Assembly: GCA_020055645.1 (NCBI GenBank)
Contig: CM034546.1
Span: 135,863,875-135,927,874, forward strand
Direction: 5' to 3'
Length of the DNA stretch: 64,000 nt
Origin: Tomocerus qinae
Lineage: Eukaryota > Arthropoda > Collembola > Entomobryomorpha > Tomoceridae
The notes under the pieces are model-generated. The model was not told the DNA's origin. It worked only from the letters and a program-made list of their open reading frames with translations, and ran no database searches. This document shows, piece by piece, positions 23,881-36,261 of the stretch (position 1 is its first letter; each line of letters starts with the position of its first letter). A program made the position numbers and the translations under genes.

Positions 23881-24369
23881 TTGTGAAGTTCTTCGAACTA
23901 TTTTGGATAAATAGTTTAGCAGATAGGACTTGCTAATTTTATGAAGTTCTTCGTGCCATTTTGGATAAATGGTTGATTGAAGTTTAGCAGATAGAACTTG
24001 CTAATTTTGTGAAAGGTTAAGTGTGGGGAACTCAGGAGCGAAGATATAGGAGGCTGAGTTCTAGGAAGTGTACCTAGTTGTTAAGAAACTTGTGAATTGA
24101 TTATTGTGTTTTGTGTGAAATAAAGTGTAACTGGTTTTGTGTGAATGAAGATCACGGAATTAGTGCATTTTTTGATTATTGAGTAGAAAAGCATTGAGAA
24201 CGAAAAATCCTTAGGTAGGGTCTGTCTATTTAAGGTTAGTCCTTCGAGTACTATTGAGACGACTCTCTATCTTAGCAATACTAAGGTTGTGTTGCAAGGT
24301 AGCGTGCATTACAGGCAAGAAGGGAAAATTGACTTCGAGAAAATCCCTGTAATAATAATCGTATAGTGG

Positions 24370-24532
24370 AAAAAATTACCTGACTATCTATGTCTGGTAG
24401 GAGAGCCCAGGGAACCTGCTTATATTACGTAACGCTAAACCCTTCCCCCATGTACATGTGTAGTAACACATGTGCATGTGAAAGTGCTGAAGGCAACACT
24501 TTTAGTTATCTCCTCTTCCCATCAACCGCTTT
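24370..24532 (+). mobile_element. Helitron-like element, 5' fragment
   Basis: It matches the 5' part of the element at 12415-13372 (AACCTGC, TTACGTAACG, then CTCCTCTTCCCATCAAC), and the match stops at about 24532. What follows is not the interior of the element but a relic of a zinc-finger gene exon in antisense. No CTAG end was located. Confidence 0.6.
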
Positions 24533-24656
24533 CTTGTACTTTAGTATAATTGCTGTCATCATCAGCAACTGTGATAGTATTCGTGAATTTCTGACTGGTA
24601 CTGGAAAGTGTAACTGTACAATTTGGACACTGCTCATCAATAAAGAAGCGATCCAT
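24533..24656 (-). pseudogene. relic of exon 1 of a ZAD-like zinc-finger gene
   Basis: Read on the minus strand from an ATG at 24656-24654, the sequence gives M-D-R-F-F-I-D-E-Q-C-P-N-C followed by about 30 residues that align with the first 43 residues of the two zinc-finger proteins starting at 33597 and 54702 (F-I-x-x-x-C-x-N-C). The frame ends at a stop, exactly where the Helitron-like sequence starts. Only about 41 codons remain and no fingers follow, so this is a truncated third paralog. Confidence 0.7.
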
Positions 24657-24812
24657 TTTCTTAAGAGGTTGAACTGTTTGTTTTATATGAATTCAATCAA
24701 GCAAGTATGAAGTAATGTGGTCCGAAGTGTTATTTTAAATACATAATTACATATATTTTATATAATGTGATAAGAATTTGATGTCTTAAGATAGTTTCTG
24801 AATACTGATTGG

Positions 24813-24975
24813 CAGGCACGTATGCAGGAATTTGACCAATGGGGGGGGGCCACCAAAATATATCAGTAAAATTAAGATTATTTGAATTTTTAACCTTTTT
24901 TGACAAAAAAATCGTCTTTTTCTGGAAACTTAGGGGGGCCCGGGCACCCCCGGCCCCCCTCTGGATACGTGCTTG
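24813..24975. mobile_element. hAT-type MITE, 163 bp
   Basis: Terminal inverted repeats are CAGGCACGTATGCAG on the left and CTGGATACGTGCTTG on the right. A perfect 8-bp target duplication CTGATTGG lies at 24805-24812 and 24976-24983. The interior contains runs of G and C that make a G-rich left side and a C-rich right side. It is the same family as 48093-48238 and the truncated copy near 10.9 kb. Confidence 0.87.
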
Positions 24976-24983
24976 CTGATTGG

Positions 24984-26153
24984 TAGTTCAGCTTCAGTGG
25001 CCACTGGTTGATAGCTTATCGGTGCTTGTACCTCAACAATTTATTTTACAACCTGAATTTTGTTATTATACGTGCAACTTGTACTACAACATAATCATAT
25101 TAATGCAGTTTAGACAAGGAGAAATAGATATTGATTTTGCAAATTGTAGTACTCGACTCGATCTTAATAAATATTGGTATATCGTAAAATTTTGTAAACA
25201 TTTCATATTATTGCTGTATTGTATGCTGTTGGTTTCCTACCACCATTACCAACTCAGTATAGTTATTTGGAAGTTGTACCTGGATGCGCACTCACATTTT
25301 TTAAAACCCAGCGATCTGATTGGTTATTGCTGTAACGAATATTTTATTGATTCCCTAAATAGGGGAATTTTTACCAATATTTTGCATTGCTACAACATAC
25401 AATACAATATAATATGAATATTATACACAGAATAGTACGTACACAAAAAGTTAAAACAAGATACAACAACGGGAGTCTTATCATTATGAATCATTTACCC
25501 ATATACTATAGTAACATAAACATAATATAATATGTTTATATTACATAATATGTTTAAACAATGAATTATCTTCAGATACAGATTTGCGGTCTATGATTCA
25601 CAAGATTACCAAGAACACATTTTATTCAGTATGATTTTACCACATGCATTTACAGTTACAAATGAGGGCATACTTCAACTAAACTGATATACGCCCACGG
25701 AGTTAAACTGTGAAAGTACATCGTATTATATCACTTACACATTCCAAGTAATATAGAAACTGGAAGCGCATCGATAATGTATAATGTACAAATTCTTTGT
25801 AGGATTAATTAATTAGGATCACCCATGTAGTGTAGTTCTGAACTTTAAGTCATGGTAGTTGTGTTTGAGTCAATGAAATATATTTGCACCTTTCATGGTT
25901 TAATGATTTGAAAAATCGTAAAAACTAGGATTTTCAGACAGGCGAAGGGACAGACAGAAAGAAAGAACAAGCCTAGGTACACAGAGAAGATGATAAACAT
26001 TTGGGAAAAAACCCTGAGCTAAGCAAGATTAGATAATAACAGCGTCCTCAATAGATGACCATCATGTACATTATATGACACAGTAAAATTACAATTGCAG
26101 AGTAAAATGATTTTTGCTTTTGATACAATAACACTCAAATAAATACGAATAAA
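24984..26153. other. region upstream of the NLR-like gene
   Basis: AT-rich sequence with one 145-codon open frame (24980-25417) that shows no recognisable family, signal peptide or splice context and is probably chance. The promoter of the NLR-like gene should lie towards the right of this stretch; I cannot place it precisely. Confidence 0.4.
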
Positions 26154-29100
26154 ATGGCAGAAGAAATAACTGATAATTTAGTTTATCTTACAACAAACTT
26201 AACTAACCTCCCAATAGTTTTAGCCCATTGTGTACAAAATCAGATCATCACGAGATACGAAAAGGAACAAATTGTAAGTAAATTATTTCTTGTTTGCACA
26301 ATTGCACATAATTTTACTTACCTTGATTTAAGAAATAGAGCTTCCTTTTATGTATACGTTTATACAAATTGGGTAAAATAAAAATTAAATAGTACTTTTA
26401 TCATGACTGTTTATAGAATGCAGGTGAAACATCATTCGATAAAAACGATAGGTTTTTCGATATATTATTGAAAAAAGACTGGGCAAGAATAAATATCAAT
26501 TTTATTTCAATTTTACGAAAAACATCAAACGAACATTGCGCTAACAAAATAGAAGATGTAGAAACTCCTTTATGTGAAAAACAGCAAGATTTAGAGTTAT
26601 ATCAAGGGCAGTCAGTAGCTGACTCTTCTCTTCAAATGCCAAATTCGGAAAAACGAGCAGGAATTCTGAAATCTAAATGGTGGCCCGAAGAAAAGCACCT
26701 TCCAAAGGCGTTTCTAGAAAGAAAGGGGGGAAACATCAAACTGATCGATATTTTAAAAGAAAATTTAATTAATAGTAAAAACATGTCAACTGTCATTAAT
26801 CAAGGGACAACCGTGTCCGGAATGGGAGGCGTTGGAAAGACGACGACTGCCAAGTGGTTTGCTATTCATTTCCAAGATTCTTATGACTACATCATTTGGA
26901 TTGACAGCGGGGAAGGAAATCTTTTGACTTCTTTTATAGATTTGGCTAAAGAGTTGAAAATTGATACGACTCTACAACCTAAATCGTTGACAAGGGCATG
27001 TTTTTCTAGGTTGGAGGAAACCGACTGTCTTTTCATTTTCGACAATGCAGAATGTTATCAAGGTGATCAAGGAATACGAGAATTTCTCCCGAGATACGAA
27101 AACTTCCACACAATAATAACATCGAGGACTAAAGAGTGGGGAAGTGAGTCAGGAGACGGAAAAATCCCAGAGATGCATCTTAATGCATTTGCTACAAGTG
27201 ATAGCGTGGAATTCTTGATGAAAAACCTGAAAGATAAATCTTACAAAGAAGATCAGTTAAAAGAATTAGGTGATCTACTTGGAAACCTCCCGCTGGCCTT
27301 GCAAATTTCTGTGACGACAATAAATACCAAAAAGTTGTCTATAAATGAATATATCAGAAGAATTAAAAAAACTGATCAAATAATCAACCAAAGGTTTGAC
27401 GACTACGAAAAGACAATCAACAAGACGATGAAAATATCTCTAGACATCATTAAAAATCATGAAGAAGATCCCAGACAAACAGCCCTCAAAATCTTACTTA
27501 TTTTTGGCTACATCAAACCTGATTTTGTCGAATTCCAGCTATTTCAAGCTGTTGAAAATTTTTCAGAATTTGAAACCGAAAGCGCAATGGAATTACTTGA
27601 AAAATACTCTCTGATAACTATCAATTCATATCTTGGTGAAAACCGAGAATCTTGCAGTATCCACAGATTACTACAACAAGTAATTCGTTACAATGGCAAA
27701 GAAAATGAACGAATCATATTGAAGAAGATTCTCAGCGTAGAAGGATTTCTGGATTACAAACTTCTTCCATATTTGTACGCCGACCAAGAAACTCAAAGCC
27801 TTTTTCCAAAATTACGAGCTCAACTCATTGATCAAAGGAATTTGGAGAAGTTCCTGGAAAAAAGAAGATTCAGTGAGGCAGTTGACATATCTCGGATGAT
27901 CAAAGACGCCCTGAAGACTCCGATGGCCGAGTACAACTACGTAGTGTGTTTGACAAAAATAACCGAACTGACTGGAACTGAATCCGTACTCAAAGCACTC
28001 CAAAACTATCTGCAAAACGAGATGAACAACTATGAAGAATATCCTTGGTTTGAAGACCAATTCCAAAAAGCCAGAGATCAAATTCGTGACAACATTAACG
28101 AAAATGGGCTTTGGAGTTTAGAAGTACAAATCGAGCCTTCCTTAGTTAGAGGTTTATTGTTCCTGATTTATAAAAAACTGAGAATGGATGATTCCGTCCT
28201 TGAAATTATAAATCAAGATTGCCAATTGATAAACTTAACAATTCCTCAGTCCTTAGACTACGTCATTGAGCATTTGAAAAGCCCTTTAATTGGAAACTAT
28301 CGATTAGAAAATGAGAAAAAATTTATATTCTTTAAACTTAGAGATAATTATGAAAAGAAAATTGCACTCAAAGAATGCAGCCTGAGTGAAGATTTTCCAA
28401 ATGATTTAGAACATTTGAGCTTAGAAAATGTTGAAATACAGGATAAAGATGGACACCCTCTACAATATTACGACTTAAGCCCTTCTATATCGAATAACCT
28501 GATAAGTCTAACAATAATATCAAGAGGATCAACAAAATTTGCAATTCCGTTAAATGGAAATCTTCACTCTTGCCGCTCTATCAAATTGTCTAATTGTATC
28601 ATACTACTTCAAAAGGGTCGACGAATAAATCCTGTAGAAATTGATTTCAAAAATGTGTCTTTTAAAGAAAATGAAGAAGAAATTGAATTTGCCTTCCTAA
28701 ATGATTTAATCGACTTTGAAAACACAAAGAAATTGACTCTCACTGGCAGCAACATGTCGATGAAATTAGACAAGTCAGTAAGCATGGATGAAATCTCTCT
28801 CCACTTCTTTAACAGTTTGGATTTGAATGGTTTAAATTGTACAGTTCAAGATCTTAACATCAGCAATACTGATGTACCTCTGTTGGAGAAGAATATCGCA
28901 TTACATGTCAAAAACAAACTTCGTCTCTCTCAGTGCTCTGTCTATCTGACGTCACTTTTTTATCTATCGCAAAATGCAAATTACATAAAGCTTAGTTTGG
29001 TTTCAATCAAAATCGGTTATCTTGGCATAGAGAAAACACAAAGAATCTGCGCAACTAATGTGAAAATGTTTGAATTAAAACTTACTCAGGATGCAAATGA

Positions 29101-30589
29101 AGTGACTGCAATCCTCCTTCACCAAATTTTTGATTTGACAAGAATAAAAAAGCTTATAGTGTGGACGTGGAAGAAGGAAGATATTGCTATGACTTTTGAC
29201 TTGAACCAACAATTTTCATTGGACCACTTGGAGTTGAAAAATGTCGAATTAATAAATTGGAACGAATCTACAAGTAGCGTCAAAACTCTTCGCTTGACGA
29301 ACGTTGAAATCCATAATGTTCTAATCAATCATTCAGGCGATCAGTCAAGTTATAATGGTAGAAAGCTGTTTAGCAAAATAAAAGCTCAGTTGTTTCCCCA
29401 TAAAGGACAAAAATTGAAATTAATCAGACAATTCAAAATAACAGAGTCTTTGTTTATTTATGATTCTGTCGTTGACATCAACTCCCTTGTTAATATTTCA
29501 GCAGAAACCAAAGGGATAGGCATTTGGAATACCTCACTTCATTGGGATGCCAATTTTGAACACAATAACTCGCCATCTAAATCTCACTGCATCGGCAGTC
29601 AAGTGAAAGAAATAGAACTGGGAGACATCACTCTCTTTAAATATTGGGAAAAGGTTCAGAGTTTTCCAGTCAACGAATTCATAAACATTTCACAACTAAA
29701 TATTTTGGACTTACGTAGCAACGAAAAGAAATACTGTCGTTTCACTTTGAATTTGGAAAATATTTCATTGTCACTCGACAAATGTTTTTTGAAGGAAGTT
29801 ACAGTTCTTAATTGGGATAATGGGAAAGGACAGGTCAATAAAATGAAATTAATTGGCATTCCGCTTACGAAAAGAATTAATATAAAAATTAATTCCTTGG
29901 AATTTGGAGCATCTTCCATTGATTTGTCATGTCTGCCTAAAAGTATTCAACGAATTCAACTGGAAAAGGACAGCATTGTTTCCTGCGGGGGCCAACTATC
30001 CATGAATGATTTGAGCTCTCTCGTTCTTCACCGTAATCATTCCCTACTGACATACTTCTCCCGTTGCCCGAATCTGTCTAAAATTGAACTAAGGTACTGC
30101 AAGGATGAAGAATTTCTCCTCAATTTACAATGGATGCCATTACGCATCACAACAATAAAACTAAATTGGGAGTATTTTTATCCCGGTCCACCTCCTCTGA
30201 CTATCATAGGCACAGGTAATCGCCGATTTAAGCTGAAGACGTTAATAATTGACGACTTCTCTTTGTCACAAATTGATCTTGCTCTAGATGTTCTACAACC
30301 CGAAAATGTAGTAATTCAACGGGGCGAAAGGACGTATGGGCAGCGTCCTCCGAGGGAAACTAAATTGTTAACTAAGATATTAACTAACAAAATGGTTGAT
30401 ATTGCTATTAAATTAACCGAGTTCTATATATCTGTAGCCATTGGCCGATTTTCGTGGATAAATGATGAACATTTTCAAAGTAGTCCTATTTCCAAAGTTG
30501 TGGGTGAAAGAGGAGAATTTTACATTTTTAATAATCAAACGGGAAGGGTGATACCAAAAACAGAATTCGACCAAATGTTGGAAATTTAA
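26154..30589 (+). CDS. NLR-like STAND protein: CARD-like, NB-ARC and LRR-like region
   Basis: A predicted cytosolic signal-transducing NTPase. Exons 26154-26273 and 26417-30589 join in phase 0 (ATT/GTAAGT donor, TTTATAG acceptor), giving 1430 aa. Residues 1 to about 90 look like a six-helix death fold of the CARD type: an Apaf-1-like L-T/I-T-x-x-E-x-E turn, then F-F-D-I-L-L-K-K-D-W. NB-ARC hallmarks follow: Walker A GMGGVGKTT (about 175-183), Walker B LFIFDNAE (about 245-252), the T-S-R motif (about 275), GNLPLAL (about 329-335) and I-H-R-L-L-Q in the MHD position (about 455-460). A helical stretch leads to an irregular LRR-like region (about 690-1330) with repeated L-x-x-L-x-L-x-N strands. 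No WD40 or TPR array is seen, so it is not a standard Apaf-1/Dark protein. By analogy it would oligomerise on sensing a ligand and recruit CARD partners; that role is inferred. Confidence 0.85.
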
Positions 30590-31296
30590 CTCAAATTGTC
30601 AAAAGGTTTTCAATCTCATGTTGCCCCTCTGTGTTATATATGTAACACAAAAGGACATTTTGGATTGATAAACTGCGCTGTGACTTGTGACGTTTCGTTT
30701 CATCTTTCAAATCTCTTTTAAAATTTGCTATAAGTAATTCGTTAGTGATCTAAATAATGAAATACTAATTAAAATTAATGTCCTATTGACTTTCTTTTAT
30801 CAGTTTTTAGGTATTTTAGTTACCAGTCTGAATATATGATAAAATGAGAACTATATAATATTATATAACACATATATATGAACACATAAATTTAGACATG
30901 TAAACATAGGCACGTAAATTTTTCAAGTCTATGATTATAATATAGAGATAAGAGCTATATCAGGTTTATTCTGCAACTCTGTACTTTAACATTACAAATT
31001 ATTTTTGTTGAAACAGTAGTTCACAAGGCCAAAGTGGTATGAATAATACTCAAATACACTAGATAATTTGTATACTCTGCAAACACTTAACAATAACAAA
31101 ATGAAAGTTGTTAATTAATAATATAATCATTTCGGAATAAAATATAGTGCATATATTTCCCTGAATAAATACCATTACCTGACTAGTTCAGTATAGGTAA
31201 TCTAAAAAACTATCCACAGATAATATTTGGCAAATAGCAATAAACTTTACCTTTTTACCAAAATTACAGGTATATTTAAAATGTCATTCAAGATTC
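30590..31296. other. convergent intergenic region
   Basis: AT-rich spacer between the NLR-like gene and a minus-strand zinc-finger gene. Near 30895-30945 lies a degenerate match, in antisense, to the 5' end of the Helitron-like family (AGACTTGAAAAATTTAC). No gene was seen. Confidence 0.45.
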
Positions 31297-33597
31297 TCAT
31301 TTTTCTTTTTCCGGTGACAATTTATTTGATTTTACTGTTGCATTTTGTGACTTCCGTTTTAAAATGCGATTTGGGTCATGAATTACCATGTGAATTTTCA
31401 TATTTGACATATTCTTTGTTGTCTTCCCACATAAATGGCAAATAAATGTTTTCTGAGTACCATGCATGATTCTGATATGCTTTTTGAGGCTATTGTTGTG
31501 CTTCAGTAAAATTCCACATTCTTTACACTTGAATAGCTCTTTATCTACATCGTCGTCGTTATGTGTTTGATTGTGTTTTCGAAGATATTTTAAACAGTTG
31601 AAGGTTTTGTCACATTCCTTACACTTAAATGATTTAGTGGTGGTTGGATGATGATGTTCCACATGCGTGTTCAAGCTAGTTCTGTTTAAATATTTTGCAT
31701 CACACAAACTGCATTTGAATGTTATTTCGGGTAGTACCGAATGTTCTATGCTTTTATGTCCATATAATAAGTAGATCTTGTTAAAAGATTCGTCGCAGAT
31801 ATCACATATTACAGGTTCCTGTGTTGGGTGTTTATTTTCATGCCTTCTTAAAGCATGTAAAGAACCGTGAGAACTGCCACAACTACACTTTAGGATCAAA
31901 TTCTTCTTTTTCACTGTTTTATTTGGTTTAATTACAATCGATGCAGAGGACGGAAAGTCATCGTTGCTTTCAAAAAAATTTTCTGCTTGATTATCGCTTG
32001 CTTGACGTTCCTTACTTGAAATGCAACTCCAATTTGTACTTGTCTGTTTCTTGCATTCTTCATGACTTTGCTTGTACAAATTCGGTCCGAGAAAGCTTTT
32101 TGAATATTCGACAGAAGTATCACAGTCCGCACTTTCTGGTTGCTCCCCGCTATTTAAACTTTTCTTCGTCTGCCAACTGTATCTTTTTTCTAACACTTGC
32201 TTTTTCACTGTTTCCTGAGTAGTCTTTTTATTTAACCCTGCGAAACCAAAACAATTAACAGGAGACTGGAATAGACGATCAATCTATTTCACCTTATCCT
32301 AAATCAAGAGAACGAATTAAATCATAATATTATTTAAGTCATTTTATAATAACTGTTAATAGTGCAGTGCAAAATATAGATACCATAAAGTAGACCAAAA
32401 TAATGTACAAATGTCAACTAAATAGGATTATTATTGGTATTGGCTGGTGTTTTAGTCAGCTTTATACTTACCGATTGCTTTCTCTCGCTTTTGAACTAAA
32501 ATTTGTTCAATTGGTAGTTTTATGCCACAGTAAAGTTTAGTCCCATTATGGCCAGTCACATCCCCCGATGTCAAACGTTGTATTTTTTTAGCATTGCTTG
32601 GTGAACAGGAAGGTTGTCTTATTAGATGAGTTCTGCATAACGGAGGAAGTCTTGGCAAACCTAAATGGCAGAAATTAAAAATAAAATATGAAGAAAAAAT
32701 GTCCCGATTCTTTGCAAAGGTTTCTTTCTTCGGTAAGATAGCATTTGTTTTAAAATATTAACGTAAATAACAATATCCAACTCAAATAGCAATAAGTTTT
32801 ATAGTTTTTATATGAAACTCACATCTGATATTCAAGCCTTCAGAAAGTTTTTTTGTTTGGCTGTTAAGTGGAATAATAATTTTTGGGTCTTGTCCGTAGC
32901 TGCATTTTAAAGTGTCAGTGTCTTCAGATGCGTACATTGACTCATTCATTAATCCCGTGCCTGCGAGTGGATCCATTTTTGCATCCTCTTCTTCGTACTT
33001 ATAATTATCGTCGTAATCCTGCTCAAAATTAAATGTTTGAAATAAATTTTCCGTTATCCTAGGCCCTGGTTCCGTACTTAATGGCTCCCATTTGTCAAGA
33101 GAGGACCTTCTTAAAGGGACGGCATTGGCAGCAGAGCTTGTTGATTCATAATCTTCACCTTCCAAATTTCTTTGGTCATTTTCTTCTGGGCCTAACTCGA
33201 TTTTTATACATGTCGGAGAAAACGTTTTGATGGCTTTAGTCAACACCGAAGTTTCATTCGCTAGCTTTTTCAGTTGATGAATTGCTGTATAAACTTTTTT
33301 AAAAACAAAGACACATTTGATGCAGAGCGAAAGTCCTTTCTTTATAATATACTTACTTGTTTCAGTCACTTGTGCAATAGAAGATAAATTATCACATCTT
33401 CCAACATCTAAATATGCAGATGCTAAATTGGTAGCCGAAAATCCGTATATGTGAAGAATTGCATCCAGAATCGCGATCTCTTGTATTTTCGAACTGTGAC
33501 TATCATCAATAATGTTAATCTTTGAGAAAATCTCACTGGTACTGCTAAAGGGAGTTGCACAATTTGCGCAGTGACTGTCGATAAAAGAGTTTTCCAT
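31297..33597 (-). CDS. ZAD-like C2H2 zinc-finger protein, paralog 1
   Basis: A probable nuclear DNA-binding protein of 634 aa in three exons: 33597-32823, 32660-32472 (189 nt) and 32237-31297, with both introns in phase 1 and GTGAGT/GTAAGT donors. The N-terminus has C10-x2-C13 and C92-x2-C95, a ZAD-like arrangement for dimerisation, followed by an acidic linker. Exon 3 encodes six fingers; the first is non-canonical, with C-x-C instead of C-x2-C (K-C-S-C-G), and the rest are standard C2H2. Gene structure, middle-exon length and the odd first finger are shared with the gene at 52441-54702, so the two are paralogs. The start M-E-N-S-F matches M-D-N-S-F of the paralog. Confidence 0.88.
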
Positions 33598-33660
33598 TAT
33601 ATTTAAGCATCTAAGTGTTTACTGTGTTTTTGCTTAACTGTCTAACGCACGTTCAATCAA

Positions 33661-33931
33661 CTACTGTCAAAGGAATAATGAATAGAGCCCTGGGAGCCCG
33701 AAATTACATTGACCAATTTTAAAAGGTTTTCAGAAAATGGCAAAAATTTCCTGTGCAATAGTCTAGGCAACTGCATAATTTCACTACTGAATTTGCAATT
33801 GCTACCTAGCTGCTACATCAGGGTTTTATTTATTTTTGTTTTGTTTAGATACAAACAAAATAATGAAATTCGCCTTTCAGGTAACCTACCCAGAAATCCC
33901 AGGGCTCGATTCATTATTCCTTTGACAGTAG
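33661..33931. mobile_element. palindromic MITE-like element, 271 bp
   Basis: Inverted arms of about 35 bp start CTACTGTCAAAGGAATAATG at 33661 and end with its complement at 33931, both continuing into GAGCCCTGGGA. The interior is unrelated AT-rich sequence. No clear target duplication. It lies immediately 5' of the zinc-finger gene starting at 33597. Confidence 0.65.
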
Positions 33932-34066
33932 TAACTGGCAACAAACTGGCAAATGGATTAGAATCATTGAATATTGAAAGTTGGATGGAGGAGGTGATAG
34001 TGATGAGACTGATGACAAAGAAGCTCTGCAATAAAAAATAAAATTGAAAATTACAATATTGTAATA

Positions 34067-34167
34067 GAGGTTTCCAACAATTGGTGACCGGTCACTAAAT
34101 TAACATGAATAGGTAATGAAATGACTACAGTACCTGTCTGTGTTATCCTGGAATTGTGGGAAACGTC
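34067..34167. mobile_element. 101-bp Tc1/mariner-type MITE, copy 1
   Basis: Ends GAGGTTTCC...GGAAACGTC form terminal inverted repeats (TTTCC(C/A)ACAATT against AATTGTGGGAAA). TA dinucleotides flank both sides (34065-34066, 34168-34169). An almost identical 101-bp copy lies at 37473-37573. Confidence 0.82.
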
Positions 34168-34581
34168 TATTTGCTTAACATTTAGGGATATATATAATAA
34201 AATTAAAGATGAGAATTCTATGATGTAAGGAAATTGAAAACGCTGTACAGGACAGCAGCCCCAGCAAATTATTTCAATGCAGTTCAGTTAAGAAAACGAA
34301 ATTACTGAACTATTCACTTTAATTTAGGAAACACCACACGCAAATTAAATAATTTCGTCCCAAAGTACAGCAAAATTGGTAAAAACAATTATTGAAAATG
34401 CTCGTTTCATTGTTCTATCTAGCTAGGTACCCGTTTGTTAGTTTACCCCCCCCCCTTTGTTTGTCGTTTTAATCATTATAATTTATTTATTATTTTCGGA
34501 TAGCCTAAGCATTTAAAAAATTGGCTGATTAGTAGCGAGGCGGGAAATAACTAGAAGCAGAGTTTAGCTTGCTCTCGCGGT

Positions 34582-35139
34582 TGGCTCATCCTATCTACCC
34601 GACAACCGACAGCCATCTACCAGACACCCGATGCCTTCCCACCCGATGCCCGACAGCGGCCAAATCCTTCCCACCCAACGCCCGACAACTAACTACCGGA
34701 CACCCGATGCCTAACCAACCGACACCCGCCGCCTTCCCACCCGACAACAGACGCCCTTCTACCCGACATTTAGATTGCTTGGAAATTAAAAATTCCTTCC
34801 CATACTACTGCCCTCCCTCCCTGCGGCTCTGTCACGCATTTATTGTTATTTCCAGTATTGCACTGTTATCCCATGTGGCAGGAATCACTAACCGTTTTTC
34901 TATTCTTTTCTGCTTACAATACTAGTGTTGGTATTGGCATAGAGGAAGCTCATGTCTCTAGCTTATGACAGTCCATGCTTCAAACTTTCGGGTATGCTAT
35001 GACTTGTACATGCATCGGGTAAAAATTTTTAAATTTCCAAGCAATCTAAATGTCGGGTAGAAGAGCGTCTGTTGTCGGGTGGGAAGGAGTCGGGTGTCGG
35101 GTAGTTGGCTGCCTGGTGTCGGGTAGATAGGATGAGCCA
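34582..35139. mobile_element. foldback element with tandem-repeat arms
   Basis: Long inverted arms (34582 to about 34797 and about 35028 to 35139) begin TGGCTCATCCTATCTACCC and end with the complement GATGAGCCA. The arms are built of short repeats such as CACCCGATGCC and TACCCGACA and close with TTTAGATTGCTTGGAAATT on the inner side. A near-repeat T(C/T)GCGGT flanks both ends, suggesting a 7-bp target duplication with one change. Open frames in it, such as 34569-34925, are repeat artefacts. Confidence 0.75.
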
Positions 35140-35159
35140 TTGCGGTTGTAAAACAGTAA

Positions 35160-35830
35160 ATTGTTGTGTAAATCCAGTTAACCGTATCCGAAGGTGCAGG
35201 TAGCCTAAGCCGAAGTACCAGCGCAGCCAGTTAAGCAAAAGGGTGGCGGCCGAAGCCGAAGGTCCAGCTAGCCGAAACCGAAGTACTATCTAGCCGAATC
35301 GAAGGTCTAGGTAGCCGAAGTATCAACTAGCCAAGCCAAAGAGTGGCATTCGAAGCCGAAGGTTCAGGTGGCCGAAACCGAAGGCCCAGCTAGCCGAAAC
35401 CGAAGGCCCAGCTAGCCGAAACCGAAGTACCAGCTAGCAGAAGCCGAAGTACTAGTTAGCCGACTCGAAGATAAAGGTAGCCGATGCATTAAGTCCTGGT
35501 AGCCGAAGACGAAGTCTCAGCTACCATAAGCCGAAAATTTAGGTCTAACTTCCCGAAGCCAAGGCGCAGACAGTCCAGTTAATCGGCTGGACGTACCGTG
35601 TGGGCTTCGGGTAGCTAGGCTTAACTTCTCGGCTTCTGGTAGCTGAGACTTCGTCTTCGGCCACCTGGGCCTTTTGGCTTTGGCTAGCTGAGACTTTGGA
35701 AGTTCGGCTACCTGTTACATACTTCGGCTTCGGTCGCCACCCTTCGGCTTTGGATACCTGGTACATTCTTCGGCTTCGGCCGTCACCCTTCGGCGACTAG
35801 CTGGTGCTTCGGCTACCCAAACCTTCGGAT
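35160..35830. repeat. inverted arrays of CCGAAG-rich tandem repeats
   Basis: The left half (to about 35560) contains many direct copies of AGCCGAA(A/G)CCGAAG(T/G)(A/C)C-type units. The right half (from about 35590) contains the same units in reverse complement (CTTCGGCTTCGG). Together they form a large imperfect palindrome, much more GC-rich than its surroundings. The element type is not clear; it directly follows the foldback element. Confidence 0.75.
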
Positions 35831-36189
35831 TCGACTAGCTGGATTTATCCTACAGAGGATGTATCAGAATCCGAATAAATATTACACTTGTGTAAGTTTG
35901 TTAACTAATTTTCACTGAAATATGAGGTGGGATATAGATATAGTAGGGAACCAGCTCTAGGAAATGAACATTTAATGTCACTACAGCCTATTTTTTTTTA
36001 CCATAAAGTGATTTTTTTATCCTTTTTATAGTAAAGAGCTTCAGCAGAAGTTCTCTAACACTGGTTAAATATATTCTTGATAGTGACAGGAGTTGACAGG
36101 ACAGAGTTACACATATTGCACTGGTGCGTGTTCGGCTACCTTAGTCATTGATTTTTTAAGATTTATTCAGAGGAGTTTACTCCGATGTA

Positions 36190-36245
36190 TGCGTTTACAC
36201 TTTCTGTCTGTCTGTCTGTCTGTCTGTCCGTCCGTCCGTCCGTCC
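36190..36245. repeat. microsatellite (CTGT)n then (CCGT)n
   Basis: A tetranucleotide run CTGTCTGT... changes into CCGTCCGT..., directly upstream of a 140-bp tandem array. Confidence 0.95.
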
Positions 36246-36261
36246 GTCCGTCCCTATACGT

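Noticed and set aside
24980..25417. 145-codon open frame on the plus strand
   Set aside because: No recognisable domain, no splice context and an AT-driven composition; it begins inside the target duplication of a MITE.
34569..34925. Proline- and threonine-rich open frame
   Set aside because: It is the tandem-repeat arm of the foldback element; the same repeats appear inverted at 35028-35139.
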